A DNA stretch of 64,000 nt from NCBI RefSeq assembly GCF_005117025.1, contig NZ_SWCO01000008.1, forward strand, positions 186,001-250,000, in the 5' to 3' direction. Each line of letters opens with the position of its first letter. Position 1 is the stretch's first letter. Shown here one piece after another: positions 1-10,077 of the stretch. The notes beneath the pieces are model-generated. The model worked only from the letters and a program-made list of their open reading frames with translations. It made no database searches and was not told the origin of the DNA. This DNA comes from Alteromonas portus (GTDB lineage Bacteria; Pseudomonadota; Gammaproteobacteria; Enterobacterales; Alteromonadaceae). Made by a program: the position numbers and the translations under genes.

Positions 1-1274
1 ATTAAGCGGGTAGCAAAGTCGGCGGTAACGCCATCGTCGCCACGCCAGAAGGCGCGTACCGTATCGCGATACTTGTCGTTCACCTCTAACCATGGAGACG
101 GAAAGTTGCCCACTTGATAACCGCCAGGCCCTATGTCCCAAGGTTCGGCAAGCAGGACTTTTTCTTTTAAAATAGGGTCGCTACTAATGGCTCTTAATAG
201 TCCAGATTTTTTGTTGTATTCTTGTGGCTCTCTTCCCAGGCATACTGCTAAATCGAAACGGAAGCCGTCAACGCCAATTACGGATACCCAGTGGCGCATG
301 GCATCTAAAATAAGCCCCATCATAAATGGCTGCGAAGTATTAACCGTGTTACCACAGCCAGAGTGGTTGGAATAAACCAATTCTCCGTTTTTCGTTTGTT
401 CTAATAAGTACGCTTGATAAGGGCAAAACCCCTTATAAGAAAGAATAGGACCGCCATTGCCTGCCTCTGCTGTATGGTTAAACACCACATCAACAATGAC
501 CTCAAGTCCGGCAGTATGATAAGCATCTACCATAGACTTCAATTCGGCCAGCGCGTCTGACACGCCGTAGCGAGGTTCTGGCGCAAAGAAGTTGACCGGG
601 TTATACCCCCAGTAGTTGGTTAAGCCTTTTTCTGTAATAAATGGTTCAGGCATGAATGAACACAATGGCATAAATTGCACCGTGGTTATGCCTAGTGCTT
701 TTAGATGCTTGATAACGCTGGGATGTGCAGCACCGATAAATTTCCCTCGGTGTTCTTTGGGTACATCAGGATGGAGCTTTGTGAGACCTTTTACATGTGC
801 TTCGTATATAACACGCTTGTGTTTCGGAATAACAGGCGCGCTTACATGACTGGGCGCATAATCATTCTGATCAAGTACGATGCACTTGGGGATCATAAAT
901 TGAGAGTCGTGTTTATATCGCCTTGCATCCCATTTGATCGCGCGGCTAATTTTCTTGGCATAAGGATCGATAAGTAATTTGTCGGTGGGTACCTCATGTA
1001 ACCCACCCTTACCGCGTTCCACGCGATAGCCATAATATTGCCCTGCGCTCACGCCGCTAAAGTGACCGTGCCAAACATCACCGGTTTTCTCAGGCAAAGG
1101 ATGCTCGCTTATGGCTTCTTCTGTGTCGCTGTTGAAAAAGCACAACACAACTGCCTTTGCATCGGGCGCGTACACAGCAAAATTACATCCATTGTGTGTA
1201 ACTGTTGCACCAAGTGGATGGGGCTCGCCCATTCCACTTTCAACTATTAATGCGGTGTCTCGAATTTCGTTCAC
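1..1274 (-). CDS. glgX: Glycogen debranching enzyme GlgX (partial, C-terminus outside window)
   Basis: GlgX hydrolyses the alpha-1,6 branches of glycogen limit dextrins in the cytoplasm. About 424 N-terminal residues are present; the reading frame runs open through the left edge. The N-terminus has the family's PHPLGATV entry to the CBM48 domain. The GH13 barrel shows DVVFNHTAEAG near 460-500 and the nucleophile motif GVDGFRFDLA near 240-275, followed by AEPWD and NDKYRDTVRAFWRGD. The start is read as a GTG at 1274, giving VNEIRDT; the Shine-Dalgarno is weak and a TTG ten bases further upstream is possible. It lies 47 bp after the glgB stop on the same strand, so it is probably co-transcribed with glgB. 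The genes malQ, glgB and glgX together make a glycogen remodelling operon. Confidence 0.9.
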   Translation of the reverse strand, partial: MNEIRDTALIVESGMGEPHPLGATVTHNGCNFAVYAPDAKAVVLCFFNSDTEEAISEHPLPEKTGDVWHGHFSGVSAGQYYGYRVERGKGGLHEVPTDKLLIDPYAKKISRAIKWDARRYKHDSQFMIPKCIVLDQNDYAPSHVSAPVIPKHKRVIYEAHVKGLTKLHPDVPKEHRGKFIGAAHPSVIKHLKALGITTVQFMPLCSFMPEPFITEKGLTNYWGYNPVNFFAPEPRYGVSDALAELKSMVDAYHTAGLEVIVDVVFNHTAEAGNGGPILSYKGFCPYQAYLLEQTKNGELVYSNHSGCGNTVNTSQPFMMGLILDAMRHWVSVIGVDGFRFDLAVCLGREPQEYNKKSGLLRAISSDPILKEKVLLAEPWDIGPGGYQVGNFPSPWLEVNDKYRDTVRAFWRGDDGVTADFATRL

Positions 1275-1321
1275 TACGTTCTCAATTTATCTATTCGCTA
1301 AGGCGTTCTGCCCCAGTCGGA

Positions 1322-3505
1322 TTAATCCATATTGGCAACATAAAATACTGTGGCTAGCGGTGGTAACGTGATTTCTGCAGAGTAAGTACGCTCATTCCAA
1401 GGTGTAGGTTGCGTATTTACACTTGAAATAACATCGTAATTACTCCCCCAATATGTACTATCATCTGTGTTCAACGCTAGCGTTAACGTGCATGCATCAT
1501 CTACGCCTATTCTAAATTTTTCACGCGGTACGGGCGTAAAATTAGACACCACGTAGAGTTTTTGCTTTGCATTTTTTGAGGTTCTTACAAATGAAACTAC
1601 GCTTTGGTCGGCATTGTTATGGTCCAGCCAGGCAAAGCCTGCTGGTTCATGGTCTTGCTCATAAAGCGCTGGCGTAGACGTATATAAGTGATTGAGCGCT
1701 TTATACAGTGCTTGAATGCCTTTGTGTTTTTCGTAATCGAGCAAGTGCCAGTCTAAACTGCTGTCATGATTCCATTCGCGGGCCTGCGCAAGCTCATTTC
1801 CCATAAAGTTAAGCTTCTTGCCAGGGTGACCATACATAAAGCCCGCGTAACAACGCAGGTTAGCGGCTTGCTGCCATTCATCGCCAGGCATTTTATGCAG
1901 CATACTACCTTTGCCGTGCACCACTTCATCGTGCGAGATAGGCAATACGAAATTTTCGTCGAACGCGTAGACCATGCTGAAAGTGATTTCGCCATGGTGG
2001 TAGTTGCGATACGCTGGGTCTTTAGCAATGTAGTGCAGTGAGTCGTGCATCCACCCCATGTTCCACTTAAAGCCAAACCCCAAGCCACCATCAAATACTG
2101 GACGAGACACCTTGGGAAACGACGTCGATTCCTCGGCAATCGTCATTGCGTCTGGGAAGTGCTTGTACACTTCTTCATTCATCCATTTCAGTAAGCTGAT
2201 GGCTTCGTAGTTTTCGTTGCCACCATCCACATTCGGGATCCACTCTCCATCATTGCGTGAATAGTCGAGATAAAGCATAGATGCCACCGCATCTACCCGC
2301 AGTCCATCGATATGGAATTTATCTAACCAGAACAACGCATTCGCGACTAAAAACTGACGAACCGTGTCTTTGCCGAAGTCGTAAATACAAGAATTCCAGT
2401 CTGGGTGCCAACCTTTTCTCGGGTCTTCATACTCATAAACACATGAACCATCAAATCGCGCCAGGCCATGACCGTCTTCCGGAAAATGCGCAGGTACCCA
2501 ATCGATAATGACGCCTATACCTGCTTGGTGGGCTTTATCGACAAAATATTTGAAGTCATCTGGGTTTCCAAATCTGCTGGTTGGTGCAAACATCCCCACG
2601 GGCTGATAGCCCCATGAACCGTCGAACGGAAACTCGGAAATAGGCAGCAGTTCAACGTGCGTGTAGCCCATGTTGCTTACATAGCTTATTAAGTCATCTG
2701 CCAACGCTTTATAAGTAAGATAGCGCGCATCTGTTTCAATGCCAGGCCGCTTCCAAGAGCCAAGATGCACTTCATAAATGCTCATTGGACTGTTGTATTT
2801 GTTCTTCTTGCGCTTTTCCATCCACGCATCATCACTCCACTCATAGGCGTTGTGATTGTAAATTTTTGAGGCGTGAGAAGGATATTGCTCTGCACTAAAG
2901 CCAAGCGGATCGGCTTTATGCGGTAAGTCATGACCGTGTGCATCCTTGATGTGATACTTGTAGCGCTCTCCCTCTACAAGTTCTGGAACAAACAATACCC
3001 AGTATCCCATAGAGGTCTTTTCCATGGGGTGCAAGCGACCATCCCACTGATTGAAATCCCCAATAAGCGACACCGCACTTGCATTAGGTGCGAAAACGCA
3101 GAACCTGACGCCTTTTATCGCATCGCCTTGCGATGAAGTAAGTGTTAAAAGTTGCGCGCCCGCCTGCTCGTACAAGTTTGCAGGTTTGCTATCGATATAA
3201 TGTACCGCATGATAAGCCTGCTCAGAGAATTGGTAAGGGTCGATGTATCCCTCTTTGTTATTCGAGCCTTTAACAGCGACACGATAAACCTCGCCTTGGT
3301 ATTCTCGAGGCAACGGGGTTTCAAAAAGACCATTTTTGGAGGTAACAGTTACATTGGCTAGCGCTGTGTTCTCCCATTTAATCGTTATTTCAGTGGCATT
3401 AGGGCACCAAACGCGAAGTATCGATTTTTGTTTATTGGTAACTACACCTAAATGGGAAAACGGCTGAGAACATAATACCTGTTCGAACTGCTGCGCTAAT
3501 TGCAT
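1322..3505 (-). CDS. glgB: 1,4-alpha-glucan branching enzyme GlgB
   Basis: GlgB transfers alpha-1,4-glucan segments to O6 positions and so introduces the branches of glycogen. The length of 727 residues matches the enterobacterial enzyme. An N-terminal beta-sandwich (about 1-120) is followed by a CBM48 domain (about 125-220, with GDFNQWDGRLHPM) and a GH13 barrel. Catalytic residues are visible: nucleophile Asp405 in HIDGLRVDAVASM, acid Glu458 in TIAEES, and Asp526 in ISHDEVVHGKGSM. A clear AGGAG lies before the ATG at 3505. It sits between malQ and glgX on the minus strand. A terminator-like hairpin lies only about 17 bp before the start (see 3523-3542), which suggests its expression is set separately from malQ. 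Confidence 0.97.
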   Translation of the reverse strand: MQLAQQFEQVLCSQPFSHLGVVTNKQKSILRVWCPNATEITIKWENTALANVTVTSKNGLFETPLPREYQGEVYRVAVKGSNNKEGYIDPYQFSEQAYHAVHYIDSKPANLYEQAGAQLLTLTSSQGDAIKGVRFCVFAPNASAVSLIGDFNQWDGRLHPMEKTSMGYWVLFVPELVEGERYKYHIKDAHGHDLPHKADPLGFSAEQYPSHASKIYNHNAYEWSDDAWMEKRKKNKYNSPMSIYEVHLGSWKRPGIETDARYLTYKALADDLISYVSNMGYTHVELLPISEFPFDGSWGYQPVGMFAPTSRFGNPDDFKYFVDKAHQAGIGVIIDWVPAHFPEDGHGLARFDGSCVYEYEDPRKGWHPDWNSCIYDFGKDTVRQFLVANALFWLDKFHIDGLRVDAVASMLYLDYSRNDGEWIPNVDGGNENYEAISLLKWMNEEVYKHFPDAMTIAEESTSFPKVSRPVFDGGLGFGFKWNMGWMHDSLHYIAKDPAYRNYHHGEITFSMVYAFDENFVLPISHDEVVHGKGSMLHKMPGDEWQQAANLRCYAGFMYGHPGKKLNFMGNELAQAREWNHDSSLDWHLLDYEKHKGIQALYKALNHLYTSTPALYEQDHEPAGFAWLDHNNADQSVVSFVRTSKNAKQKLYVVSNFTPVPREKFRIGVDDACTLTLALNTDDSTYWGSNYDVISSVNTQPTPWNERTYSAEITLPPLATVFYVANMD

Positions 3506-3522
3506 TCGCTACTCCTAGTAAA

Positions 3523-3542
3523 AACCCGCATAGCAGCGGGTT
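3523..3542 (-). terminator. Intrinsic-terminator-like hairpin just upstream of glgB
   Basis: On the minus strand a 7-bp stem AACCCGC/GCGGGTT with a six-base loop is followed directly by TTTTT, the form of a Rho-independent terminator. It ends the malQ-glgB intergenic region and lies only 17 bp before the glgB start codon. That leaves little room for a separate glgB promoter, so it could act as an attenuator rather than a simple end for malQ. Confidence 0.65.
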
Positions 3543-3548
3543 GAATTG

Positions 3549-3603
3549 AGAGCTTAAATGGGTTGTGCACATTTAAGCTCTATCAAGTACCGTCTTGGTA
3601 CTT
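3549..3603 (-). promoter_or_regulatory. Two further hairpins in the malQ-glgB leader
   Basis: Two perfect inverted repeats lie between malQ and the terminator-like hairpin. One is a 12-bp stem AGAGCTTAAATG/CATTTAAGCTCT with a nine-base loop (3549-3581). The other is a 7-bp stem AAGTACC/GGTACTT with a five-base loop (3585-3603). Neither is followed by a T-run. The loop of the 12-bp hairpin carries AACC, and the minus-strand AACCC at its edge could pair with the GGGTT arm of the terminator hairpin. An attenuation switch is therefore conceivable, but this is inference. Confidence 0.55.
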
Positions 3604-3662
3604 ATCTTACTCGTTAAAGTTACCTAGGCAACTGCCCATCATCACTTCTTTGATAATGGCAA

Positions 3663-5861
3663 TTAACCTTGGCTTGCTCGCTTTCTGGCGTGAGTAAGTT
3701 TAGACGCTAACTCATTTATATCATGTCTATCAAACATCGACTCGATATTCTCGGTGAGTTTTCTTCGCCAGTTAGGGTATTCGTTAAATGTGCCAGGAAT
3801 ATTTACCGGCTTATCCATCTCTAGCCAGTCCTCTAGCTGCAGGCTTAACAGAGCGCTCGAGCCTCCTGCCATGTGTACCTGCATACCGTTATTGAGTTCG
3901 CGATTCATACCCGTATGATTGACATCGCGGCCCACATTGTCGCCAATTGAACCATGCCCATGCAAAGTATCCAGGATTGACTGTTTATTTTCATGACGAT
4001 CTGCATACAGCGTTTGAAGAATTTCTTCTGTTGGATATAACCCTATCTCTTTGCCTAATTCTAAGTCTAGACAATGCCAGTAACCAATCAATGTCGGCAT
4101 ATCGTGAGTAGTCAACGTAGACATCGACTGAACGGGATAATGGCTAGGCGAGAAGAAACCGCCGTCTTCTGCTTGCTCGAAGAAAAATACACGGTAGGAA
4201 TACACGCCATTATCAGCGAGCTTGCCGCGAATTTCTTCGGGTACGGTGCCTAGGTCTTCACCAATAACCAAACTTTCATTGCGATGACTTTCTAGCGCTA
4301 AAATACCTAACAAATCGTCGACTGGATAATAAATATAACCACCGTCTTTCGCGTGGTCGCCCTTCACTACCCACCACAAACGGAGTAACGCCATAACGTG
4401 GTCGATACGCAACGAACCTGAAGACGCCATGTTAGACGCAAACAAGTCAATAATTGGCTGATAGGCTTGTTCGTAAAGCTTGCGAGGATCCATTGGCGGT
4501 AAACCCCAATTCTGACCAAGCGGGCCCAAGATATCTGGTGGTGCACCCACACTTGCCCCCGTGCAGTACAGGTCTTTATTACCCCAAATTTCTGCACTGC
4601 CTTCGCTCACACCTACCGCAAGGTCGCGATAAAGACCAATAGTCATGCCTGCATCGGTTGCTTTATTACTTGCTGCTTCAAGTTGCTGGGCAGCAATCCA
4701 TTGAAGGAACAGGTAAAACTTAACTTCATGCTGATTGGCGCTTTTAAACTTAGCCACCGCTGGATTGTGGTAGTCTTTGAATTCCTGTGGAAATACTGGC
4801 CAACCCCAGCTTTCCTTACCATCAGCTTTAAGATGTGACTGCAGGGCATCGTACACCGCCAGCATATCTAAGCTTTCTCCGCCCGCTTCTACGAAAGCTT
4901 TGAACGCTTTGTTTTGTTTGGTATTTTTGCGAAGGTATTTAACATCATAGACGTCAAATACTGCTTTAAGCGCAGCCAATTTCACATGCGCTACCGCCTC
5001 GTAGTCTACGTGTTCTACACTACGCGCATGCTCAAGCGTTGCTTTAAATTCATCACTGCTGACTACCGTTTGCACTGATGCATCGTCGTAGCCGTCGATG
5101 GCAGTTACATCGATATACAAATAATTAAGCCAGCGACGTGAGCTTGGGCCATAAGGCGAGCACGCATTAGGATTTGCTGGATAAAGCGCATGAATTGGAT
5201 TAAGCCCAATAAAATCTGCGCCAACGCCAGCGGCTTTTTCAATTAGAAGCGCCAGGTCTGTAAAGTCACCTATACCCCAGTTCTTTTCACTGCGTACACA
5301 ATAAAGCTGAACGCTTAGGCCCCATATTTTTTTGCCTTCTTTGATCTCGCTCGGCGTGTAACACGCTTCTGGTGCCACTATTAAGCGCGAGTGTGCAAAC
5401 TCATCGTCATCAGCACTTAGAGCAACATCATGGTACCCAAGTGGTAAATCCAAAGGTAGAGTTACAACGTACTCATGAAATTCTACATCATCGATATGCG
5501 CCATTGTCGTCATTTCTTGATCTACTGGCGTAAATTGATGGGTGAGTACGTCACCATTTTCACAGGTTACGGTAAGCGTGTGGTCATCGTTTACTAACTC
5601 AATAGGCAAACGCACCGCCAAAATAATGTCTTGAGTATTTCGAACCACCTGAACAGGATTTAACGGCGACAACCATACCGATTTAATATCTTGTGTAATT
5701 TGTGACTGAATTTTTTCATCACTGCTGGTGTCATAACCAAGCGTGTTTAGCAGTTTTGCTTTACTCGATTCTGCGATGGTTGCTGGTTTTCCCCATGCGT
5801 CGACGTATTGGGTTTCTATTCCCCGCATTTCAACCAGTTGTTGCAGAAGTTGTTGTGTCAT
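3663..5861 (-). CDS. malQ: 4-alpha-glucanotransferase (amylomaltase) MalQ
   Basis: MalQ moves glucan segments between malto-oligosaccharides (GH77) in the cytoplasm, making longer dextrins and free glucose. The 732-residue length suits the large bacterial form with an extra N-terminal domain (about 1-150). Catalytic blocks are present in order: WGIGDFTDL at the barrel start, the nucleophile region LRIDHVMALLRLWW, the acid/base region VIGEDLGTVPEE, and TTHDMPTLIGYW. AGGA precedes the ATG at 5861. It is the first gene of the minus-strand malQ-glgB-glgX set and is divergent from gapA across 235 bp. Together these genes connect maltodextrin turnover to glycogen. Confidence 0.95.
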   Translation of the reverse strand: MTQQLLQQLVEMRGIETQYVDAWGKPATIAESSKAKLLNTLGYDTSSDEKIQSQITQDIKSVWLSPLNPVQVVRNTQDIILAVRLPIELVNDDHTLTVTCENGDVLTHQFTPVDQEMTTMAHIDDVEFHEYVVTLPLDLPLGYHDVALSADDDEFAHSRLIVAPEACYTPSEIKEGKKIWGLSVQLYCVRSEKNWGIGDFTDLALLIEKAAGVGADFIGLNPIHALYPANPNACSPYGPSSRRWLNYLYIDVTAIDGYDDASVQTVVSSDEFKATLEHARSVEHVDYEAVAHVKLAALKAVFDVYDVKYLRKNTKQNKAFKAFVEAGGESLDMLAVYDALQSHLKADGKESWGWPVFPQEFKDYHNPAVAKFKSANQHEVKFYLFLQWIAAQQLEAASNKATDAGMTIGLYRDLAVGVSEGSAEIWGNKDLYCTGASVGAPPDILGPLGQNWGLPPMDPRKLYEQAYQPIIDLFASNMASSGSLRIDHVMALLRLWWVVKGDHAKDGGYIYYPVDDLLGILALESHRNESLVIGEDLGTVPEEIRGKLADNGVYSYRVFFFEQAEDGGFFSPSHYPVQSMSTLTTHDMPTLIGYWHCLDLELGKEIGLYPTEEILQTLYADRHENKQSILDTLHGHGSIGDNVGRDVNHTGMNRELNNGMQVHMAGGSSALLSLQLEDWLEMDKPVNIPGTFNEYPNWRRKLTENIESMFDRHDINELASKLTHARKRASQG

Positions 5862-5888
5862 GGTGTGTCATTCCTGTTATTCGGTGAA

Positions 5889-5919
5889 AGACGCACTGCC
5901 AGAGGTGCTAGGTGCGTCT
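5889..5919. promoter_or_regulatory. Inverted repeat in malQ/gapA divergent region
   Basis: The arms AGACGCAC and GTGCGTCT form a perfect 8-bp inverted repeat separated by 15 bp, starting 28 bp upstream of the malQ ATG. It could be a hairpin in the malQ leader or a regulator site. No T-run follows on either strand, so it is not a terminator. I do not recognise the regulator. Confidence 0.4.
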
Positions 5920-6055
5920 ACAAACAAATTTTTAACATTATTCTAGAAACAAGGGCTTAGCGATATGTGAATACGATTGCAATAGCACTAATTCGTAATT
6001 TTGCAACACTTTGGCTTTTTATTTTGCTAATTATGGCATTTTGATCCATACTTTA

Positions 6056-7092
<1,037 letters not shown>

Positions 7093-7105
7093 TTCATGAA
7101 ATAAA

Positions 7106-7130
7106 GAACAAATAGTTAAACTATTTGTTC
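7106..7130 (+). repeat. Inverted repeat after gapA
   Basis: A perfect 10-bp inverted repeat GAACAAATAG/CTATTTGTTC with a five-base spacer lies 14 bp after the gapA stop. No T-run follows, so it is more likely an mRNA 3' stabilising hairpin than a terminator. The true terminator is 20 bp further on. Confidence 0.6.
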
Positions 7131-7149
7131 TAAAGTTGAGTTAATCTAA

Positions 7150-7179
7150 GGGTGCAACCTTGTGTTTGCACCCTTTTTT
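7150..7179 (+). terminator. Rho-independent terminator of gapA
   Basis: The 8-bp stem GGGTGCAA/TTGCACCC is followed by TTTTTT. This is a textbook intrinsic terminator on the plus strand. Confidence 0.92.
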
Positions 7180-7274
7180 ATTTTTATCGCGCGATATATA
7201 AAGACGGTTTCCCAGCGACAATCATCTTCCTGTCGCTCATTTTGTGATTTTTGTATTCGGTCCAAGGAGGACTT

Positions 7275-8126
7275 ATGTCACCTGTTAATTCAGTTACCGT
7301 TAGTGAATCAAACGGCCTTACTTTTTTGGACGTGGATAATGCATTAGCCACTGCGCGAATTAGTTTATTTGGCGGCCATATTTTATCTTTTGTTCCTAAA
7401 AGTGATAACAAAGAGCGACTATGGGTGAGTCCACACGCATACTTAAATGGCGAGCGTCCAATTCGCGGAGGAATTCCTGTTTGTTGGCCATGGTTTAGTG
7501 ATGACCACGGTCGCGAAAAAGGCGCCCTGCCCGCTCACGGATTTTTAAGAACCCAAGTCTGGAAACTTATTGGTTCAAAAGACTCTGACAGCGGCACTAC
7601 TATTACGTTATCACCTAGTTTTAGTCGCGCCGAAGGGTTCGAAAATGATTGTTCTGTGACTATGGTTGTAACCGTTGGTAAAACGATGGAAGTGTCTTTG
7701 ATAACTGAAAACACCGGCGTTGCTCCCTTTAGTTTTAATTGTGCGTTACACACTTATTTTCACGTCGAACACATTCAGCAGACATGTTTAAAGGGTATTA
7801 AAGGCCAATATAAAGACAAACTTGATGCTTGGGCGTTAAAAGAAACGCCGTCGCCTTACACCATTACCGGTGAAACAGACCGAATCCATCTAGAGCCAAT
7901 CAAAACGGCCGAAATTGAAGTTGACGGCAGTGTATACACCGAGGTTGTCTCGCACGGTAATGATTCACTTGTTGTGTGGAATCCTTGGCAAGGTGCGGCG
8001 TCTATTTCAGACATGGACCTGTTTGGTTATAAACATATGCTATGCGTAGAAACATCGCTAACACAAGGCAAAACCTTGACTCCAGGCGCTAGTCATACGC
8101 TAAAACAAACTATCATCCCACGGTGA
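7275..8126 (+). CDS. D-hexose-6-phosphate mutarotase (YeaD-like aldose 1-epimerase)
   Basis: The 283-residue protein belongs to the aldose 1-epimerase superfamily, YeaD/glucose-6-phosphate 1-epimerase branch. That branch interconverts the anomers of hexose 6-phosphates in the cytoplasm. Typical motifs are IRGGIPVCWPWF, LPAHGFLRTQVW, CALHTYFHVEH (a catalytic His region) and VVWNPW. The start is set at the ATG at 7275 because a perfect AAGGAGG lies four bases before it; an in-frame TTG at 7251 would put that ribosome-binding site inside the gene. The position after gapA is the usual one for yeaD homologues. Its likely role is to speed anomer supply to the neighbouring glucose-6-phosphate-using enzymes. 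Confidence 0.88.
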   Translation: MSPVNSVTVSESNGLTFLDVDNALATARISLFGGHILSFVPKSDNKERLWVSPHAYLNGERPIRGGIPVCWPWFSDDHGREKGALPAHGFLRTQVWKLIGSKDSDSGTTITLSPSFSRAEGFENDCSVTMVVTVGKTMEVSLITENTGVAPFSFNCALHTYFHVEHIQQTCLKGIKGQYKDKLDAWALKETPSPYTITGETDRIHLEPIKTAEIEVDGSVYTEVVSHGNDSLVVWNPWQGAASISDMDLFGYKHMLCVETSLTQGKTLTPGASHTLKQTIIPR

Positions 8127-8220
8127 GTATCAGTTGTTAATATTTTAGTAGTGGAGCTAATAAAGCGCCACTACTGCGACCAATCCAACCTAAATCAATA
8201 TTAAACGCTGGTGTAGTTAT

Positions 8221-9252
8221 ATGCTTTTCAATGGAATGAAGCTCAAGGGTAAAAAATTAAAGTTAGTTAGATTGTTGTTTCTCTTTTTTATGGCGATGTC
8301 TTTATCGGGCTGTGCCCGCCTTATTGCTTATCAAATAGCCACTCAACATACCCCCTCAGTAAGTGGAAATTTGTCTGAGACATTTAAAACATCACGTCTT
8401 TGTTCAACTAGTAGTGAATGCATTAGAGTTCAACGTTCGCCAGATATCGCAGTAAGCCAAATGGAATTTTCTCTCACCATCAACAATAAAACTAAGGTAT
8501 GGACTTTTAAAGATAGTGGAAGAGGTAGCACAAGTGATGGACGTCATTTGATATTTATTTTTCCAGGGTACGGCACCGCGAAAGCTATTGTGGCTATGCA
8601 TCAACAATGGCTTACGTTAATGACGGGCGCCGATGTGATAGTCGTTGAAAGCGCAGATAGCGCTGAACATTTTGCTTTTGGTCTGAACGCCGTCACTCCA
8701 ATAGTTTCAGCAATCGAAGAGCAAAAGCCAACTAAAGTAGATTTAATCGGCATTTCTATGGGAAGCGTCGCCGCGTTTCACATTGCATCCAAGATTGAAG
8801 GGGCGCGACTACACTTGATTGCGCCAATGACAGACTTCCATCACTCTACATTGGCGCTATGGAATATTTTGCACAGAGATAAAGTGTATTCATCATTTAT
8901 ATCTAAGCAGAACATTGAAGACGCTGTAGCTATTGTATACAGCAATGCAAAAGCTGAGGAAAGTGACATAGACATCATAGGGAAATTAAAACAATCCCCT
9001 CTTACGACCTATGTTTACACTTCACCCGCCGACAGAGTCGCTCTAGAGCGAGATTGGGAACTTGTTAATAGCTCAGGTATCACACAACACTCTTTTCCAA
9101 ACTTGAATCACTTAGAAATGTCTTCATTAATGGATGAAAAACTATTGGCGCGCTTTGTTTCTAATCTATTAAATACGGACGTTGAGAGAAGTCTGCACAC
9201 AACTGGTGTGATATGTGAGTCAAATCAAAAAACATGTGGGAAAGGTTCATAA
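8221..9252 (+). CDS. Putative alpha/beta-hydrolase lipoprotein
   Basis: I recognise this only as an alpha/beta-hydrolase-like lipoprotein. The first 35 residues form a signal peptide with a hydrophobic core and the lipobox LSGC. A nucleophile elbow GISMGS lies near residue 180, and a possible late His is in FPNLNHLEMSS near 300. The segment FIFPGYGTAKA resembles the oxyanion-hole strand of the fold. The substrate is unknown. The ATG at 8221 has no good ribosome-binding site, and the ATG at 8236 (MKLKGKK) is an alternative. It is monocistronic and ends in a shared terminator, convergent with eda. Confidence 0.7.
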   Translation: MLFNGMKLKGKKLKLVRLLFLFFMAMSLSGCARLIAYQIATQHTPSVSGNLSETFKTSRLCSTSSECIRVQRSPDIAVSQMEFSLTINNKTKVWTFKDSGRGSTSDGRHLIFIFPGYGTAKAIVAMHQQWLTLMTGADVIVVESADSAEHFAFGLNAVTPIVSAIEEQKPTKVDLIGISMGSVAAFHIASKIEGARLHLIAPMTDFHHSTLALWNILHRDKVYSSFISKQNIEDAVAIVYSNAKAEESDIDIIGKLKQSPLTTYVYTSPADRVALERDWELVNSSGITQHSFPNLNHLEMSSLMDEKLLARFVSNLLNTDVERSLHTTGVICESNQKTCGKGS

Positions 9253-9338
9253 AGGGTTATTAAATGACGCGTAACATTGCTATGCCCACCACGAAACCAC
9301 AGACTCTATCTTCGTAAAAACAAAGCTCTTTTACAAAT

Positions 9339-9369
9339 AAAAAAGAGACGCTATAAGCGTCTCTTTTTT
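9339..9369. terminator. Bidirectional terminator between the hydrolase gene and eda
   Basis: A perfect 14-bp stem AAAAAAGAGACGCT/AGCGTCTCTTTTTT with a three-base loop gives a T-run on both strands. It serves the plus-strand hydrolase gene and the end of the minus-strand zwf-eda operon. Confidence 0.93.
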
Positions 9370-9429
9370 CATTCTCTACAGCTTTAAAATGGCAACTTAT
9401 TCCCTTAAAAGAAATAAGGTTGTCGTATC

Positions 9430-10074
9430 TTACTGCTTAGCACCCGCTACAGCTTCTTTAGCCAACTGCGTGATGCGTGCCCAGTCTCCTGACTCAATTG
9501 CATCATCTGGCGCTAACCACGAACCACCCACGCACTTCACATTTTTAAGCGCTAAGTAATCGTTGTAGTTATTTGGGCCAATTCCACCTGTTGGACAGAA
9601 GGTTACATCAGGGAATGGACCACTAATAGACTTAATAGCCTTAACACCACCTGACGCCTCTGCAGGGAAGAATTTCATGTGGGTATAACCCGCATCCTTG
9701 CCCTTCATTAGATCAGACGTTGAAGAAATTCCAGGGATTAGTGGTATTTCTGCATCCATACCCGCTTTAAGTAGGTCAGCGGTCATGCCTGGGCTAATTG
9801 CGAACTTAGCACCCGCTTCAACAACTGCTTTTAGCTGTTGCGCATTAGTAACCGTTCCCGCTCCAATAAGAGAGTCAGGTACTTCTTGTGCAATTCGCTT
9901 AATTACGTCGATTGCTGCAGGCGTACGCAAAGTAACTTCTAGTACTTTAATACCACCTTCCATTAGCGCTTTTGCCAGAGGAACAGCTTTTTCTACGTCG
10001 TTGATAACCAAAACAGGTACAACTGGACCGGCCGCAAAAATTTCCTCTGGAGAGGTTTTCCATTTCGATGTCAT
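9430..10074 (-). CDS. eda: KDPG aldolase (2-keto-3-deoxy-6-phosphogluconate aldolase)
   Basis: Eda splits KDPG into pyruvate and glyceraldehyde 3-phosphate, the last Entner-Doudoroff step; the family also acts on 4-hydroxy-2-oxoglutarate. The protein has 214 residues, normal for the family. The Schiff-base Lys lies in [12 protein letters not shown], the catalytic Glu in VLEVTLRT, and the glycine-rich strands are IGAGTV and [10 protein letters not shown]. It is the last gene of zwf-pgl-edd-glk-eda, three bases after glk, and transcription ends at the hairpin at 9339. Its product glyceraldehyde 3-phosphate feeds GapA, and its pyruvate joins the output of PykA. Confidence 0.96.
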   Translation of the reverse strand: MTSKWKTSPEEIFAAGPVVPVLVINDVEKAVPLAKALMEGGIKVLEVTLRTPAAIDVIKRIAQEVPDSLIGAGTVTNAQQLKAVVEAGAKFAISPGMTADLLKAGMDAEIPLIPGISSTSDLMKGKDAGYTHMKFFPAEASGGVKAIKSISGPFPDVTFCPTGGIGPNNYNDYLALKNVKCVGGSWLAPDDAIESGDWARITQLAKEAVAGAKQ

Positions 10075-10077
10075 AAT

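Noticed and set aside
133-1371. Several plus-strand ORFs of 60-90 codons at the left edge
   Set aside because: They are antisense to glgX, whose minus-strand frame reads as a conserved protein through the edge.
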